DNA from: Antedon mediterranea
Lineage: Eukaryota; Echinodermata; Crinoidea; Comatulida; Antedonidae
Reading direction: 5' to 3'
Assembly: GCF_964355755.1 (NCBI RefSeq)
Contig: NC_092670.1
Coordinates: 32,601,795-32,665,794 of the forward strand
DNA: 64,000 nucleotides
Part shown: positions 45,670-57,850 of the stretch, one piece after another
Position numbering within the stretch: position 1 is the first letter of the stretch
How the letters are laid out: each line of letters starts with the position of its first letter
Program-made: the position numbers and the translations under genes
Notes under the pieces: generated by a model
Databases searched by the model: none
Told to the model about the DNA's origin: nothing
Seen by the model: only the letters and a program-made list of their open reading frames with translations

Positions 45670-45990
45670 GGCCCTTTGGGGAGGCGGAGGTCATTTGAGG
45701 GAGGTGCTTATTCGAGGAATATATGTTAAATTTTGTAGTTTTAATAATATGGTAACATTTATAATCAAATGAAATCCTCTAATAGATATGAAAAGTGCTA
45801 AAAAAGAATAACAAATGCTTGGTAAATTGTAGATAACAGTGCGGTGAATTCTACTACAAATAGTACCGTATAATTGTGTTGTTATAAATATGTGGATGGA
45901 CGTTTATTAGATAGTTGGGTTGGGGGGGGGGGGGGTTTATTATTCAAAGTGATGTTTATTGGAGAGGCGTTTATTCAAATGAATACCATC
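45670..45990. repeat. dispersed repeat D, copy 2
   Basis: It shares GCTTGGTAAATTGTA, TTCTACTACAAATAG, a G-run, TTATTCAAAGTGATGTTTATT and GGCGTTTATTCAAATGAATA with 27085-27250. It has a 12-nt G tract near 45930. Confidence 0.65.
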
Positions 45991-48732
45991 CTAATAATTA
46001 TTAATACATTATCTAATTTAATCATCTTTTGAAACTAACTGCCGTGACAGAGTGGGCCCAAGAAAGAAGACATTATGGTACGGTTTGCAACATGGGCAGA
46101 CATCTCGGTCCTAACGGGACACAGGAAGATAGCCTACAGTTATTCCTGCAAGCTTACTCAATAAAACTAGGCTATCGGGATTTCACTCAAAAAATGTCTT
46201 ATCATCAAATCTCCCTATGTAATTTTATAATACTATTCCCCACAATATATTCTGATTCTTTATGGCGTATAGTTAATTTGATCTATATTAATTTGCAGTA
46301 TAATTCCTATTATTTAACTACTGTACCTTCACACACGCGAGGTATGTTTTAAAATAAACCAAAAACTGAAATGGCTATGATTAATGGTCAACTTAAGCTC
46401 CAGTCCTAATATATATCTGATTTTCTTTTCCGTCTTCCAAAGGGACACTGTATTGATTGATGGAAAGTGCCTGTTTCCAGTCACCTTTAGGGTCAAATCT
46501 ATTATTTTAACTGCTCCCTTGTGTATAAAAGAGAGAAAATATTTGAAACCAGGTTGTTGCAAGGTGAACTTATCTTAAACCCGGAAATTACTTTGACTGG
46601 GAAGAATTGAAATTGAGATGAAAATCTAATGTTGAAATCATAAATTGTGTTAAAAAACTCTTTATAATATCTTCCTAAGATAGAAATATGGAACAATAGC
46701 GTCGCTGTGAACACTAATGTTATCAAATCTACGTTTCGCGGTACATCTCAGATAGATAAGGTAGGTATCCAAGGCGGAGATTTGTACCGAAGTTTTTCCA
46801 TTGTGCTCGCCTATGTCAGAATTAACCATAATTTATATATAGATGCCAGGTCAATTTTGATAAATAGCAGTTTTTAAAGTCCTCACTTGCTTTGATGTTA
46901 TGTTAGGCCTAGGCAGCCAAGCAACACAGATCTGCGCTTCGCTCAAATTTACCGCAGTTATATTTTGGACGGCGCCCTCAATATTTTGTTGCCAAGCGAA
47001 ACATATTTTTACTGGCTTACGAAAAAGGAATACGTGTGCGTGACGTATTCGTTTTCGTAATCGTAAGATTACGAAAACTCCCTAATAATACTAAAAACGT
47101 GATATATAAACTTTTGAATATAGGCCTACATCGTTATCCTTAATAATATAGATAGAAACAAGCCGGCGAAAGTTAGCATTTGGCGTTTCATAGAAAATAA
47201 CGTTTTTCTGGCGGCGGCTCAACTTGGCCTAGGCTAGGCCTAATCACAATGATGTGTGCTTTTTGAAAATAATTTAAAACATGCAAGTTTCTGAAAGGAT
47301 TGCACTGTTTTTAAAGTTTCATCTCATCGTAAGCCGACAAGGAATAGGAATAGCGTACGTATTTACCTAAAACTACGAGGCTAACCATACCTCCCTTGGC
47401 TAACCGGATCAACTGCCGTTTTGGCTCCGGAGTTTTTTTTAGGGTTATTCCATTATTAAAGTGGGGGTGTGTGGTTATGAATATTGTGTGCAGGTACGTC
47501 AATAGAAATGACATTGAGAGCCCTCTTCTGTCAGTTGACTGGTTCCCGGTCTACCGCCTTGTAATTGACTTAATCATGATCGAATTCCAACAACTTAAGA
47601 ATATACAAAATGTTTACATAATTATATAACAATGTAGACCTATCTAATAATGTTTTTACTTTTTTGCAGATAAAGGAAGATTATCAATAAAATAAAATGA
47701 TAAAAATTCCAGGCATTTAATATACGGTTTACTGATAAAATATAATGTACCAATGAAATAAACCTGGTGTTCTGAAACATATTTTAATAACTTTTGCCGG
47801 CCTAGCGCCTTTGTGTATCTAAATCTATCTAAATAATTAAGTTAGTACAGTATTAACAAATAAAGGGTTAGGGTTATGTATAATAAAATGATAGAAATGA
47901 GGCATTATCTAATAATGTTTTTATTGATTTTTTTTCAGATTTTTATAGTTTTAAAATTCAAGTACCGTTTTATAGCGTTATGTATCCTGTAAATGCTAAC
48001 CTAAAAACGTTATCTGAATGTTTCTTTTTACGTTATAGAAATGTAATAAAATAACGGTTATTAGTGAACCTAAACATTAACCAAACACTAACGTTAGAAA
48101 ACCACTATGTGATTGCTGGACTGCCACAATAGAACAATAGACCTAGGTATGTTAAACAAAGAAATCACGTCAAAGCAGGGTGGAGACGGAATTTGAAGAC
48201 AAAGGCGTTCTATACAAATGCAAATCTGGTGGTGGAATACAACACGATCAATGCTGACAGAAATTCACGTAAACTCTGCAGTAAAAAAAATGTATTAACA
48301 TTATTTGCGTATTAAATCACTATATAAAAGCTTGTTTAATTAATATACTGTACAATAATAACCGTACTATGATTTTCTTTTTTAACCTGTTTTGAACGTC
48401 TCTTTTATCTACTACAAGGAATAATTTCGCCAGTGTGGCATAGCAAAAAAGCTATACAAAACAACCTTATTGCTACACATTTCGAAAATTGTGTAGCAAA
48501 AATACAATACAAAACTATGTTTCCCGACTAAATCAGTTTGATTAGCAATTTTGCTAAAATTTTGAAATGAAATTTTTCACTGTACTACAGACTCCCACTT
48601 GTAATTTTAATGCTAGTCGATATATGATTTCTATACTGTACTTACTGTTTATTACAGCTCATACATAGTTGCTATTCTCTTGAGGCTCAAGACGACCAAA
48701 TAGACAGTTTGATATCCAAGTACAACTTGTAA

Positions 48733-49375
48733 CTAGAATTTAATTCGTCACTTTGACGAATTATAGGTGATCATTTTTATCATTTTATTGACATTCATAT
48801 TTTTTAAACATGCACCTACGTTAACATACAATCGGAAAATGTTGATGTATGCCATCCTATTATACGCTTATAGTGCTGAGTTGTGCCTAAGTATATGCCA
48901 TATACAATATGTACAGTATTTACTGTACTGTTCGTATATCTATATACAGTGTAGCATAGGTGAAATTACGGGACCCACATCATGTTCTAATTTTTTGGTA
49001 TGATGACGTTGTCAAAATAAACTTGAAGATAACAATATCGAAAGATAATGAATTGAGTAATAAAATATAACAATTGGAAGAAAATTTGGCACGTAGAAGG
49101 GCGGTGCGCGCTATTTAAAAATTGTATAACTTTTACGAAAGCGATGAAAAAAATACTTTTTAACTTCAACTGGCCATACGGTAACGTCACAACATCCGAT
49201 AGGCTTAATTTTTATATGAATTAATATAAGCTTCGCTTGACGACGTTACATAAATGTCAAAATGTTAACATAGTTCACAAAATGTTATGTTTGCAAGTTT
49301 CGTTGCGGATAACCAATAAAGATTTGATACAATAACAATAGGTGATCATTTTATTGTAAATGATCACCTAATTAT
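48733..49375 (-). mobile_element. Helitron-like element, copy C (variant ends)
   Basis: The 3' end on the minus strand is the stem AATTCGTC/GACGAATT followed by AAATT and CTAG, then host T. The distal end is the hairpin 49340-49369 (arms AGGTGATCATTT/AAATGATCACCT). The interior shares GGGACCCA, GATGACGT and GCGCTATTTAAA with copies A and B. Both stems differ from copies A and B but remain paired. Confidence 0.65.
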
Positions 49376-49882
49376 GAATATTAAATTCCTGCTTCCAGAC
49401 GACGTCACACTTGGGTTTAATCAGACCTTAAAAAACCTAGTATTCGATTTTCTTTACCAAAATGATTATATATTGTACCGTTACTACTGTATTATTCCAA
49501 CACGTAATTGCTATTCTCTCTCTCTCTTTTATTTCTAGGCGTTTTTTAAAGATAAATCAGTCCTTAAAAACCTAGCTATTTTGGTTTGAAATAATCATAA
49601 CCTATTGTACCGTTATGTTGATTTGTTAAACAGTACAGTACATAAAATTTCATTAAATTCAATCTTCAATTTGAATGAAAAAGCTAAACGGTAGTGTTTC
49701 AAATTTTGAGTTTAAAAAAAAATGGTTGGAAAGAATAAATATTAATAAAATATATGTAATCAGGTTAAGAAACAAAAACCGCTGTAGCATAGTTTTACTT
49801 TTTTTTATCGCTGCACAAAGGTGTCTCATTGAAGCTTACAATATTACATAATAAAGCATATAACAATATCACTCATGCCGAC

Positions 49883-50093
49883 ATGGAGCTATGTATACAA
49901 ACTAAAATATGGCACAGCGTTCTCGATTTGATTTTACTGCGATTTAAACCAAGGACCATGCTGCCGAAGATAGGACCACATTTGTTTAATGGATTTGATG
50001 ACTACCTGGACTTTTTCCAACGAAGGGGTCTTTATCCAACTGCCAAGGATTGCTCGTACTGTAATGTACCAATGTACATGTCTACTCGTAACC
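49883..50093 (+). pseudogene. possible ISXO2/Merlin-type transposase N-terminal exon
   Basis: From ATG at 49883 the frame reads MELCIQTKIW, MLPKIGPHLFNGFDDYLDFF, QRRGLYPTAKDCSYCNVPMYM, then meets a consensus donor (CC|GTAAGT). The phrase FFQRRGL..(x)C..C..PM resembles the zinc-ribbon N-terminus of animal ISXO2-like (IS1595/Merlin) transposases. The DDE part is not found downstream, so the copy is probably defective. It lies in the centre of the inverted-arm element. Confidence 0.45.
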
Positions 50094-51272
50094 GTAAGTG
50101 TTCTCATCATTAATTATTATAATTACATTTAAAAAGCGTAATTTAAATATTTATAACCTGTACCATTATATGTATACTTATGTCTTTATTATAACCTGCA
50201 TTTTATGTGCAATTATTTAGTAATTTTATGTACCATTTATTCAGTTACTGTAATGTAAGTTAAGTAATTAATTAATTGTAAGTAAATAATGATGTAATTT
50301 AATAAAAAATATTTATATTATTGAAATGAATTTCTAAATAAAAATACATTGTCAATTTAATTTTGTTGTTGTTATGTTTGGTTTATTTTTTGCTATCCTA
50401 TGTATTATGATAATTTTGCTATTCTATGTATTAGAATATTTATATATAACATATCAAAATCTTTTAATAAAGAAACTAAACAAAATTTGTAAAAAGTATA
50501 CATGAATGATTTGCATTTGTATAGAACGCTTTGGTCTTAAAATTCCATCTCCACCCTGCTTTGATGTGATTTCTTTGTTTAACATGCCTAGGTCTATTGT
50601 TCCATTGTGGCAGTCCAGCAAACACATAGTGGTTTTCTAATGTTAGTGTTTGGTTAATGTTTAGGTTCACTAATAACCGTTATTTTGTTACATTTCTATA
50701 ACGTAAAAAGAAACATTCAGATAACGTTTTTAGGTTAGCATTTACAGGATACATAACGCTATAAAAACGGTACTTGAATTTTAAAACTATAAAAAACTGG
50801 AAAAAAAATCAATAAAAAAATTATTAGATAATGCCTCATTTCTATCATTTTATTATACATAACCCTAACCCTTTATTTGTTAATACTGTACTAACTTAAT
50901 TATTTAGATAGATTTAGATACACAAAGGCGCTAGGCCGGCAAAAGTTATTAAAATATGTTTCAGAACACCAGGTTTATTTCATTGGTACATTATATTTTA
51001 TCAGTAAACCGTATATTAAATGCCTGGAATTTTTATCATTTTATTTTATTGATGATCCTCCTTTATATATTCTTAAGTTGTTGGAATTCGATCATGATTA
51101 AGTCAATTACAAGGCGGTAGACCGGGAACCAGTCAACTGACAGAAGAGGGCTCTCAATGTCATTTCTATTGACGTACCTGCACACAATATTCATAACCAC
51201 ACACCCCCACTTTAATAATGGAATAACCCTAAAAAAACCTCCGGAGCCAAAACGGCAGTTGATCCGGCTAAC

Positions 51273-52047
51273 CTAAATTACGCCGCCTACTAGGACTAAG
51301 CCTAGGCTACTACACTACGTACGACGCCCCGGCAAGGTTTACAGGAGGCATGTCTGTCTATATGAGCAGGGGCTCCGCGCTAACCTTTTATACTCTCTCT
51401 CTGCCTAGCTAGCTAGCCTACACTATCACTACCCGGGCCTAGCTAGTAGGCTATAGCTTATGCTAGGTAGGCCTAGCATTTTTGGGGGCATTTTATTATC
51501 AAAGTGTAACAAAAAAAATTATTTTGTTCGGAAATAATAATAATGAACCGAACTTTGACTATTAGGCCTAGGCCCTAGGCCTACTAGCCAACAAACCTTT
51601 TATACATCAAACACACTTCTCCCCCGATCTTCCCAGGCCCACTGAGTGCATGCACACCACACACAATGATCGAACGACGAATGATTGACAGCAAAGATAG
51701 TGTAGTATAAAATATAGGAAGATGTTACACTTCCTATTCGATCAATGCACAAAAAAAAGCAAGATCGACAAGTTACATGGAGCTAAATTTAAAGGGCGCC
51801 TCGCACGTCGAGTAGGAATACGGAAGGTTATTGTATAGGAAATAGGCTGTATAACAGAAGAATAAATGACTGTAAAATTAAGATTTAAATTAACTTTTTT
51901 TAAATTATTATTTACATTTATTTGTTTATCATAATAATCAATCGCTTGTGATTGGTCAAAACACTTGCGTTTCTAGTAATATGAAAACGAAATTAAAGTA
52001 CAAACGGGGTAGGCATACAAACGGAAATAGAATTAAGTTTGTAGGTA
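51273..52047. other. AT-rich and TAGGCCTA-rich DNA with dispersed repeat F, copy 1
   Basis: At 51705-51895 a block (GGAAGATGTTACACTTCCTA, ATGGAGCTAAATTTAAAGGG, CGCCTCGCACGTCGAGTAGG, GACTGTAAAATTAAGATTTAA) is repeated in the same orientation at 57846-58018. GCAAAGATAGTGTAGTA precedes it at 51689. No gene is seen. Confidence 0.6.
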
Positions 52048-52311
52048 TTGATGAATAGGTTTGGAGGTGGGAATGTGCCGGCCGGAATGAGGCAAATGAC
52101 CGGATATGCAAAATCGCCACAAAAAAAATGTATATTCCCCATAAGAGGTGGTGGAAGTTGTACAAAGTGCTCTGAATACTATTTAAATGTGGCGTTTGAT
52201 AACTCGTCGTTAGAGTGTTTCAGGAGACTCTATGTTAATTCCGAAGAAGTGGTAGTAGATTGGTCCGATGACGTCGCCTTTACTGCAATAAAGATCCCAA
52301 TTATTACATGA
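52048..52311 (+). CDS. unrecognised 87-aa ORF
   Basis: An ATG-initiated frame encodes a small protein with a CTKC motif and an acidic C-terminal half (EEVVVDWSDD). I do not recognise it. There is no signal peptide or membrane segment. It lies in transposon-rich DNA, so it may be a transposon exon or chance. I list it only because its composition is less AT-driven than its surroundings. Confidence 0.2.
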   Translation: MMNRFGGGNVPAGMRQMTGYAKSPQKKCIFPIRGGGSCTKCSEYYLNVAFDNSSLECFRRLYVNSEEVVVDWSDDVAFTAIKIPIIT

Positions 52312-52673
52312 TAATTATACGAATTTGACAAAAAAATAAACGTTTTGGAATAAATAGGCCTACATGCAGCGCAATCGACGGATATCCAGACCTTTGTGGA
52401 TCATTGTCCCAGTAAAAAATTCGAGATATAGTATTAGTGCAGTTGTTTTTGCAACTTCTTGCAACAGGGAGACCAAGAGTTATCTGTGTTGACAGGAGGG
52501 GGGTGGAGAGGAACCAAAAACTCTTTGATAAGTCTCATTCAAATGATCGCGATGTCAATGCGTGGTACTGATAACAGTTATCAAAATGCATAACTTTTAC
52601 TAATCCCTCACTATATTCTATTGTTATTGTAAAGAGTGTGCATTGTCAGATTTGTTTGTTTGTTTGTTTTATC

Positions 52674-52972
52674 TTTATACTGGGTGACCTCTTCAGTCAA
52701 AGACTGATCTCCCAGAGAGCCCAGTTGGTGATCAGTGGCTGTGATGTACTAATACACCGGGGTAACCCCTACTCGTCTCGAAAGATGTAGGCCTACTAGG
52801 TTCTTTAAAGTGCACACGAGCAAGTTGTGTATACTGGACCTACGGTTTTTAGTCCTTATCCGAGAAGACTCGTTCTACCAGCAGAACCATAGAGTGAGTG
52901 AGCCTCGAACCCCTGCCGATGTTATGGCTACGTGATTACGGTTCCACTGTCTTAACCGCTCGGCCACTCACT
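52674..52972 (-). repeat. tRNA-Leu/Ser-like SINE, copy 5
   Basis: The minus-strand head is GAGTGGCCGAGCGGTTAAG, the B box GGGTTCGAGGCTC, and the body is as in the copy at 24897-25252 but shorter. Its end is ATACTGGGTGACCTC on the plus strand. Confidence 0.75.
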
Positions 52973-54179
52973 CAGATCAATTCAACTTTTATTAATCTCT
53001 ATCAATGGTACAATAATGTCTTTTGCTGTTAACTTGTTGTTTTTGTCTGCACCAGAAGGAGGGTACTCACATAGTGACTTAGTCACTTTTCTACAATCCG
53101 CCAGACTGGTGTCAGTTTTCCTGTGTTTGTATTCTTTATTGTATTATATGTTTTATATGTCTTCTGGAAAAATAAATAAAATGAATTGAATTGAATACAA
53201 TTACACAATACAAAGTTACAACCAGAGGATCTTGCAAAGAAGACATTTCTTGTCACACAAGCCCCATAAACGAAAAGTGCATTTGTACATAATTATAATA
53301 TAAAAGTAAATAAGGTCCAAGCCCGTAGCCAGGATTTTTAAAGGGGGTTCTTTTTTCCCCAAAAGGCCCCTCTTATGGGAATTACCTCCGGTGGTGTAAC
53401 CAGCTTATATGATTAAATATCAAACGATCAAAACACCAATGATATTGGTCACCAGCCACAAGAGCACCCCCTCTCCTAAGAGTTTTCTGCCCCAGGATCT
53501 TTGCCTCGTCATGGTTGGGGAAAGGGTAAGAAAAATTGGAAAAGATAGAGCGCTACAGTGGCGGTCGCAGACTCGCAGGACTATTTTAAGAGAATTGCCC
53601 AAAGACTCCAGTGCTGTAGACAATGAGTATTTGAGCAAGATAATTGTTAAATGACACCCCTACATGGTACTCTCGCACGTAAAATTCATAATAAATTGCA
53701 CCTCTAGTTCGACGGAAATGTCACTCACTCACTAGCAAACAGAGGATCGTAGCATAAATTAATGTTATTCGACCGGTAATAAAACATACGCGACTAACAA
53801 TAGGCCTATAGGATAACATTCTTGTTTTCGTTCAATGCGAAAATTCACGGGGAAGTTCCCGATGAAGGTACTTCTGGTACGGTATTACATTCTAATAACT
53901 GTACTCAATTATTGTAAATTTATTAGCAATTAATAATTGAAAAAAGTTATACAAAAAATCCGAAGCTGCTGCTGCTATAAATATATTGCGCAAAACGTTA
54001 AATTGTGTTATTTTCAATTAAATGCTAAATAAAGTCAGATGTTAAAACTACAATTTCAAAAATTCATTTTTTATTTATCTACTATAAACTTTAAAAAAGT
54101 GTTGTTTAAACCACACTCCAAAATAAAACAAAGACAATTATGATATGACATTTGCAGAAAGAAGCAAACGTTGCTCTGC

Positions 54180-54400
54180 TACCGGTATAACGTACACGGT
54201 TCAAATTTCGGAACTTCCATAAATTACTACGGAAATTCGGCCTAATATTTACGGACGTATGGAAGTGAAGATAAATAGGGCACTACACGCATCGGAAAAA
54301 AACTATACGCACAATTATGATTTGGCCTAAAAATTGGCCTTAGATTATGGAAAACCCCCGGCAAAACGCAATAATTATGGACAAATCGATTATCAGCCTT
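54180..54400. repeat. older partial copy of the 54.6-56.5 kb duplicated unit
   Basis: Contains ATTCGGCCTAATATTTACGG, GAAGATAAATAGGGCACTAC and ACTATACGCACAATTATGATT in the same order as 54955-55080 and 56055-56170, with more divergence. Confidence 0.65.
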
Positions 54401-54636
54401 GGTAATATGCCTGATATTTAAAAGGAATGAATATAAGCTATATTTTTGTTTTGTCGCAAAGTTCATATGTGAATGCTTGATCCATTAAGAGGTAATCTGT
54501 GATAGTTTGTATTGCTTGTATTATAACACAAGTTCATTTTGGATTTTCAGTAAATTACCAATGGTTTATTTAAAGTCAACACACTGTAACTAATCCCTCA
54601 CTATTCAATCAAAAATTATTATACTACCATTGTGGA

Positions 54637-55580
54637 TTGCGTGATATCAAAATGGATTGATTTAAAACGTAACAAAGATACGACCTTGTCTGGTATTTAT
54701 GCAGTGATGAAGCGGAGGATTGTTTTTCCGACATTACGCTTTCCACAAAGTTTTTGTAGCGTTCCATTTAAAATAATTTTTGTTACAAAGAAATATTTTG
54801 GCTGTGAAGGTCGCCAGACTTACTTCTTTTACCAAAAAGCTAACAACAAAACATTGAACAATGATAAAATGCCGTAAAACTCTGTAACTACTTTATGACT
54901 AAGTCTATCAAGTTCCGAGTTTGCTCAGCTACCGACGCGGTATAATAATTCTCTGTTAATTCTGAAATTCGCTCTAATTACGGACGTATACGGAAATGAA
55001 GATAAACTGGGTACTACACGGAAAAATAAAACTATATACGCAAAACTATGATTTGGCCTTAAATTATGGAAAAACGCAATAATTATGAACAAATTGACGA
55101 CCCATATGATGGGTTTTTCCCGAACACAGTGTGTGTTGGCCTCCTTTCGTACCTCTCATCAAGAGAGAGAGATACATCTCCCTGCTCTCTGACGCGCGCA
55201 CTACAAGAAACTAGTCAATCAGAAATTTGATCTGCGTATGCTCAGAAACTTATCTACTTTTATAAAAATATCTGTGCGCGGTATAGTAGGCCTATTGGTA
55301 ACTGCTGTGCCAATTTACAAATATTCTCTTTCAGACTGGACTTCTATAACGTATAAATATGGATATTGTATACGAAGAAATGGGACTCAATTTTAATTTA
55401 GTGGCAGAAACAACATTTAGTATGAAATTAAGGGTGTTGCCCTGGCCACTAAGGCAACACCACTGGGTCCTCTCCTGCGCTAGATGCTTGGAAATTAGTG
55501 TTATTGAAAATATCAGGATGTTTGGTAGAAAATATTCCTGATACTGTACACCGCACCGCGGCACCATACCAAACTGTTGC
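54637..55580 (+). repeat. duplicated ~1-kb unit, copy 1
   Basis: Starts TTGCGTGATATCAAAATGG and ends at CCATACCAAACTGTTGCTGT. It carries a ~150-bp segment near 55085-55200 absent from copy 2. The ORF at 55359-55541 is shortened, relative to copy 2, by small indels near 55460. Confidence 0.85.
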
Positions 55581-55737
55581 TGTTCGTATAATACACTAGA
55601 TATCAGCCAGTAATCTAACCTTCTATATGTATTTTTACGTCGCCAAGTAAATTGGGTTTTTGTTTCATGACTTATTCTCCAAATATCACAGAGCTTTGAT
55701 TTATTATTATTATAGTACTATATTGTTGAAAAATGTA

Positions 55738-56545
55738 TTGCGTGATATCAAAATGGATTGATGTAAAACTTAACAAAGACAACGATCTTGTCTGGTATTC
55801 ATGCACTGATGAAGCGGAGGATTGTTTTTGTAGCGTTCCATTTCAAATAATTTTTGTTACAAAGAAATATTTTGGTTGTGAAGGTCGCTAAATTCGTTGG
55901 CGCCAGACTTACTTCTTTTACCAACAATAAGCTAACAACAAAACATTGAACAATGATAAAATGCCGTAAAACTCTGTAACTACTTTATGACTAAGTCTAT
56001 CAAGTTCCGAGTTTGCTCAGCTACCGACGCGGTATAGGCTTAATTCTCTGTTAATTCTGAAATTCGGCCTAATATATTACGGACGTATACACGGAAATGA
56101 AGATAAACTGGGTACTACACGGAAAAATAAAACTATACGCAAAACTATGATTTGACCTTAAATTATGGGAAAACACAAGAAACTAGTCAATTAGAAATTT
56201 GTTCTGCGTATCCTCAGAAACTTATCTGTGCGCGGTATAGTAGGCCTATTGGTGACTGCTGTGCCAATTTACAAATAATCTCTTTCAGACTGGACTTCTA
56301 TAACGTATAAATATGGATATTGTATACGAAGAAATGGGACTCAATTTTAATTTAGTGGCAGAAACAACATTTAGTATGAAATTAAGGGTGTTGCCCTGGC
56401 CACTAAGGCAACACCCCTGGGTAGGCTCCCCTGCGCTAGATGCTTGGAAATTAGTGTTATTGAAAATATCAGGATGTTTGGTAGAAAATATGCCTGATAC
56501 TGTACACCGCACCGCGGCACCATACCAATCTGTTGCTGTCCGACA
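55738..56545 (+). repeat. duplicated ~1-kb unit, copy 2
   Basis: Co-linear with copy 1 at an offset of 1101 bp at the left end and 954 bp at the right end. Most substitutions are sparse, so the duplication is fairly recent. Confidence 0.85.
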
Positions 56546-56699
56546 TGACTGTGCCCTACACACACCTGGCATATTTTCAGTTCATCACGTCTCCTTGTGT
56601 TTTCGAGGAAATCATGACCCCCAACCCCCATCCGGGGGTGGGGGCTGCAGGATAGTTACAGTCCAACAGTATAAAACAAGAAATAAGGCCATGGCCTAA
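56313..56699 (+). CDS. unrecognised exon-like ORF in duplicated unit
   Basis: In both copies an acceptor-like TCTTTCAG lies 23-25 bp before the ATG of MDIVYEEMGLNFNLVAETTF. In copy 2 the frame continues for 128 codons, running past the end of the duplicated unit. In copy 1 it stops after 60. No domain is recognised. It may be a transposon-encoded exon. Confidence 0.25.
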   Translation: MDIVYEEMGLNFNLVAETTFSMKLRVLPWPLRQHPWVGSPALDAWKLVLLKISGCLVENMPDTVHRTAAPYQSVAVRHDCALHTPGIFSVHHVSLCFRGNHDPQPPSGGGGCRIVTVQQYKTRNKAMA

Positions 56700-56985
56700 C
56701 TTGGCTGGGAGCATTGGACAATTAGGTCTACTTGACCTGGCTGGGCTAGCTAAAGTAGGTAGGGGATAGCCTAGTAGGCCTAACAAATCGGACAGAAAAT
56801 GTGGAGTTATTTACATGTATTTGACTAATACAGTACAAATATAACAACATATAGCAAAATAGTCAACAAAATATTGATAATAAAATACAATCATTTTGAA
56901 GTTAATATTGTGCCTTAAAAAGGGTTATTTGATTGTCAATTGGCTGTGTTTACAAACGGCTGCCAAACACGCTATGCCGGCTATG

Positions 56986-57850
56986 GGCAAAGATAGTGTA
57001 GTAGCAAAGAATATATATCACAAGAATGAGTAATCCGCGATTTTCTCTGTAACAGTAATATTGTCCATGTGGTAGGGCGCCGCCATAAGTGTGGATGTAT
57101 CTGGGATGTATACAACTTTTTGTGAAGGTTTCACTAATCAAATGCTGGACCACCGGAGTATTTTCCGATGATAAAAATGTTATCAACTACATGCCAACAT
57201 CATGTTAAATACTATTTGAATATTTAATTGTTCGTTTTATGCAATTTATTTAGTAAAAACTGCCGTATAAACAGTTTGATTTATCAACCGGGCGCTACGA
57301 TAGCGTGACCGGGCGTGTTGGTGTTTACGCGTTTTCACGAAGGATAGTTTAATAATATTCCTATATTTAACTTGTTTCTGGTAAAACAAATAAATGTTAA
57401 TGACATTTAACATTTTCTCCTATTAATAACATGTTCTTTTATACTAATTTATATCATAAAAACAATACTTAATTTACCGGGCGTACAGTACTACACGGCA
57501 ATGGTACAGAATAGGCCGTGCTGAGTAATATTCGTTGATTTTTGGTGTTGCTGTGTTAGGCCTTTTTTGTGAACTAACTTAGCATGTTAGTAAATAATTG
57601 TCTGTAAAAGTGAATAAACACTAGTTTGTTAATAAATATGTATTATAAAATAGTTTACAATTGCAAAAACTATCATCATAATTCTATTTAATGTGACATG
57701 TATCATGTCTATTAAATAAAGTCTTATTTAGTATGTATACATCCACCCTTATGAGGGCGGGCATCACTCACTGGAGCTCTCTGTTACAAATTTCTCATGC
57801 AAAAATCGCGGAATACTCATTCTTGTGATATATATTCTTTGGTAGTAGGA
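56986..57850. repeat. inverted repeat with AAAGAATATATATCACAAG arms
   Basis: 56995-57110 (AAAGAATATATATCACAAGA, ATGAGTAATCCGCGATTTT, TGGATGTATC) is inverted at 57733-57845. The loop is ~620 bp with no ORF. Confidence 0.7.

Larger units (their letters stand above)
44333..47085. mobile_element. TIR element with GGGAGTTTTCG ends and TA target
   Basis: The left end GGGAGTTTTCGCAACCTTACGAATACGTCA is mirrored at the right by TGACGTATTCG...CGAAAACTCCC. TA flanks both ends, as for Tc1/mariner-type targets. It contains GTCGCGTGG hairpin repeats (44463-45310) and a GAGGCGTTTATTC repeat (45670-45990). No intact transposase was found. Confidence 0.6.
43727..47236. mobile_element. outer inverted-repeat element (nested transposon cluster)
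   Basis: CAAGTTGAGCCGCCG...TTTCTATGAAACGCC at 43738-43772 reappears inverted at about 47186-47230. The ~3.5 kb between the arms contains another TIR element (44333-47085) and Helitron-like DNA. I see no transposase. Confidence 0.5.
47396..51272. mobile_element. ~3.9-kb element with ~0.8-kb inverted arms
   Basis: The left arm 47396-48230 and right arm 50505-51272 are inverted copies at high identity. Outer ends are GGCTAACCGGATCAACTGCC and its counterpart. Inner ends are GTTCTATACAAATGCAAAT and its reverse complement. The ~2.3-kb centre contains a Helitron-like insertion (48733-49375) and a possible transposase exon (49883-50093). Merlin-type transposons can have long arms. Superfamily assignment rests on the exon alone. 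Confidence 0.65.

Noticed and set aside
46029-46352. 107-codon ORF with a plausible start
   Set aside because: It is inside the nested transposon cluster, is not recognised, and its second half is AT-rich and hydrophobic by composition. Too weak to call.
55359-55541. Independent 60-aa gene
   Set aside because: It is the shorter, indel-bearing copy of the exon-like ORF in the duplicated unit and is described there.
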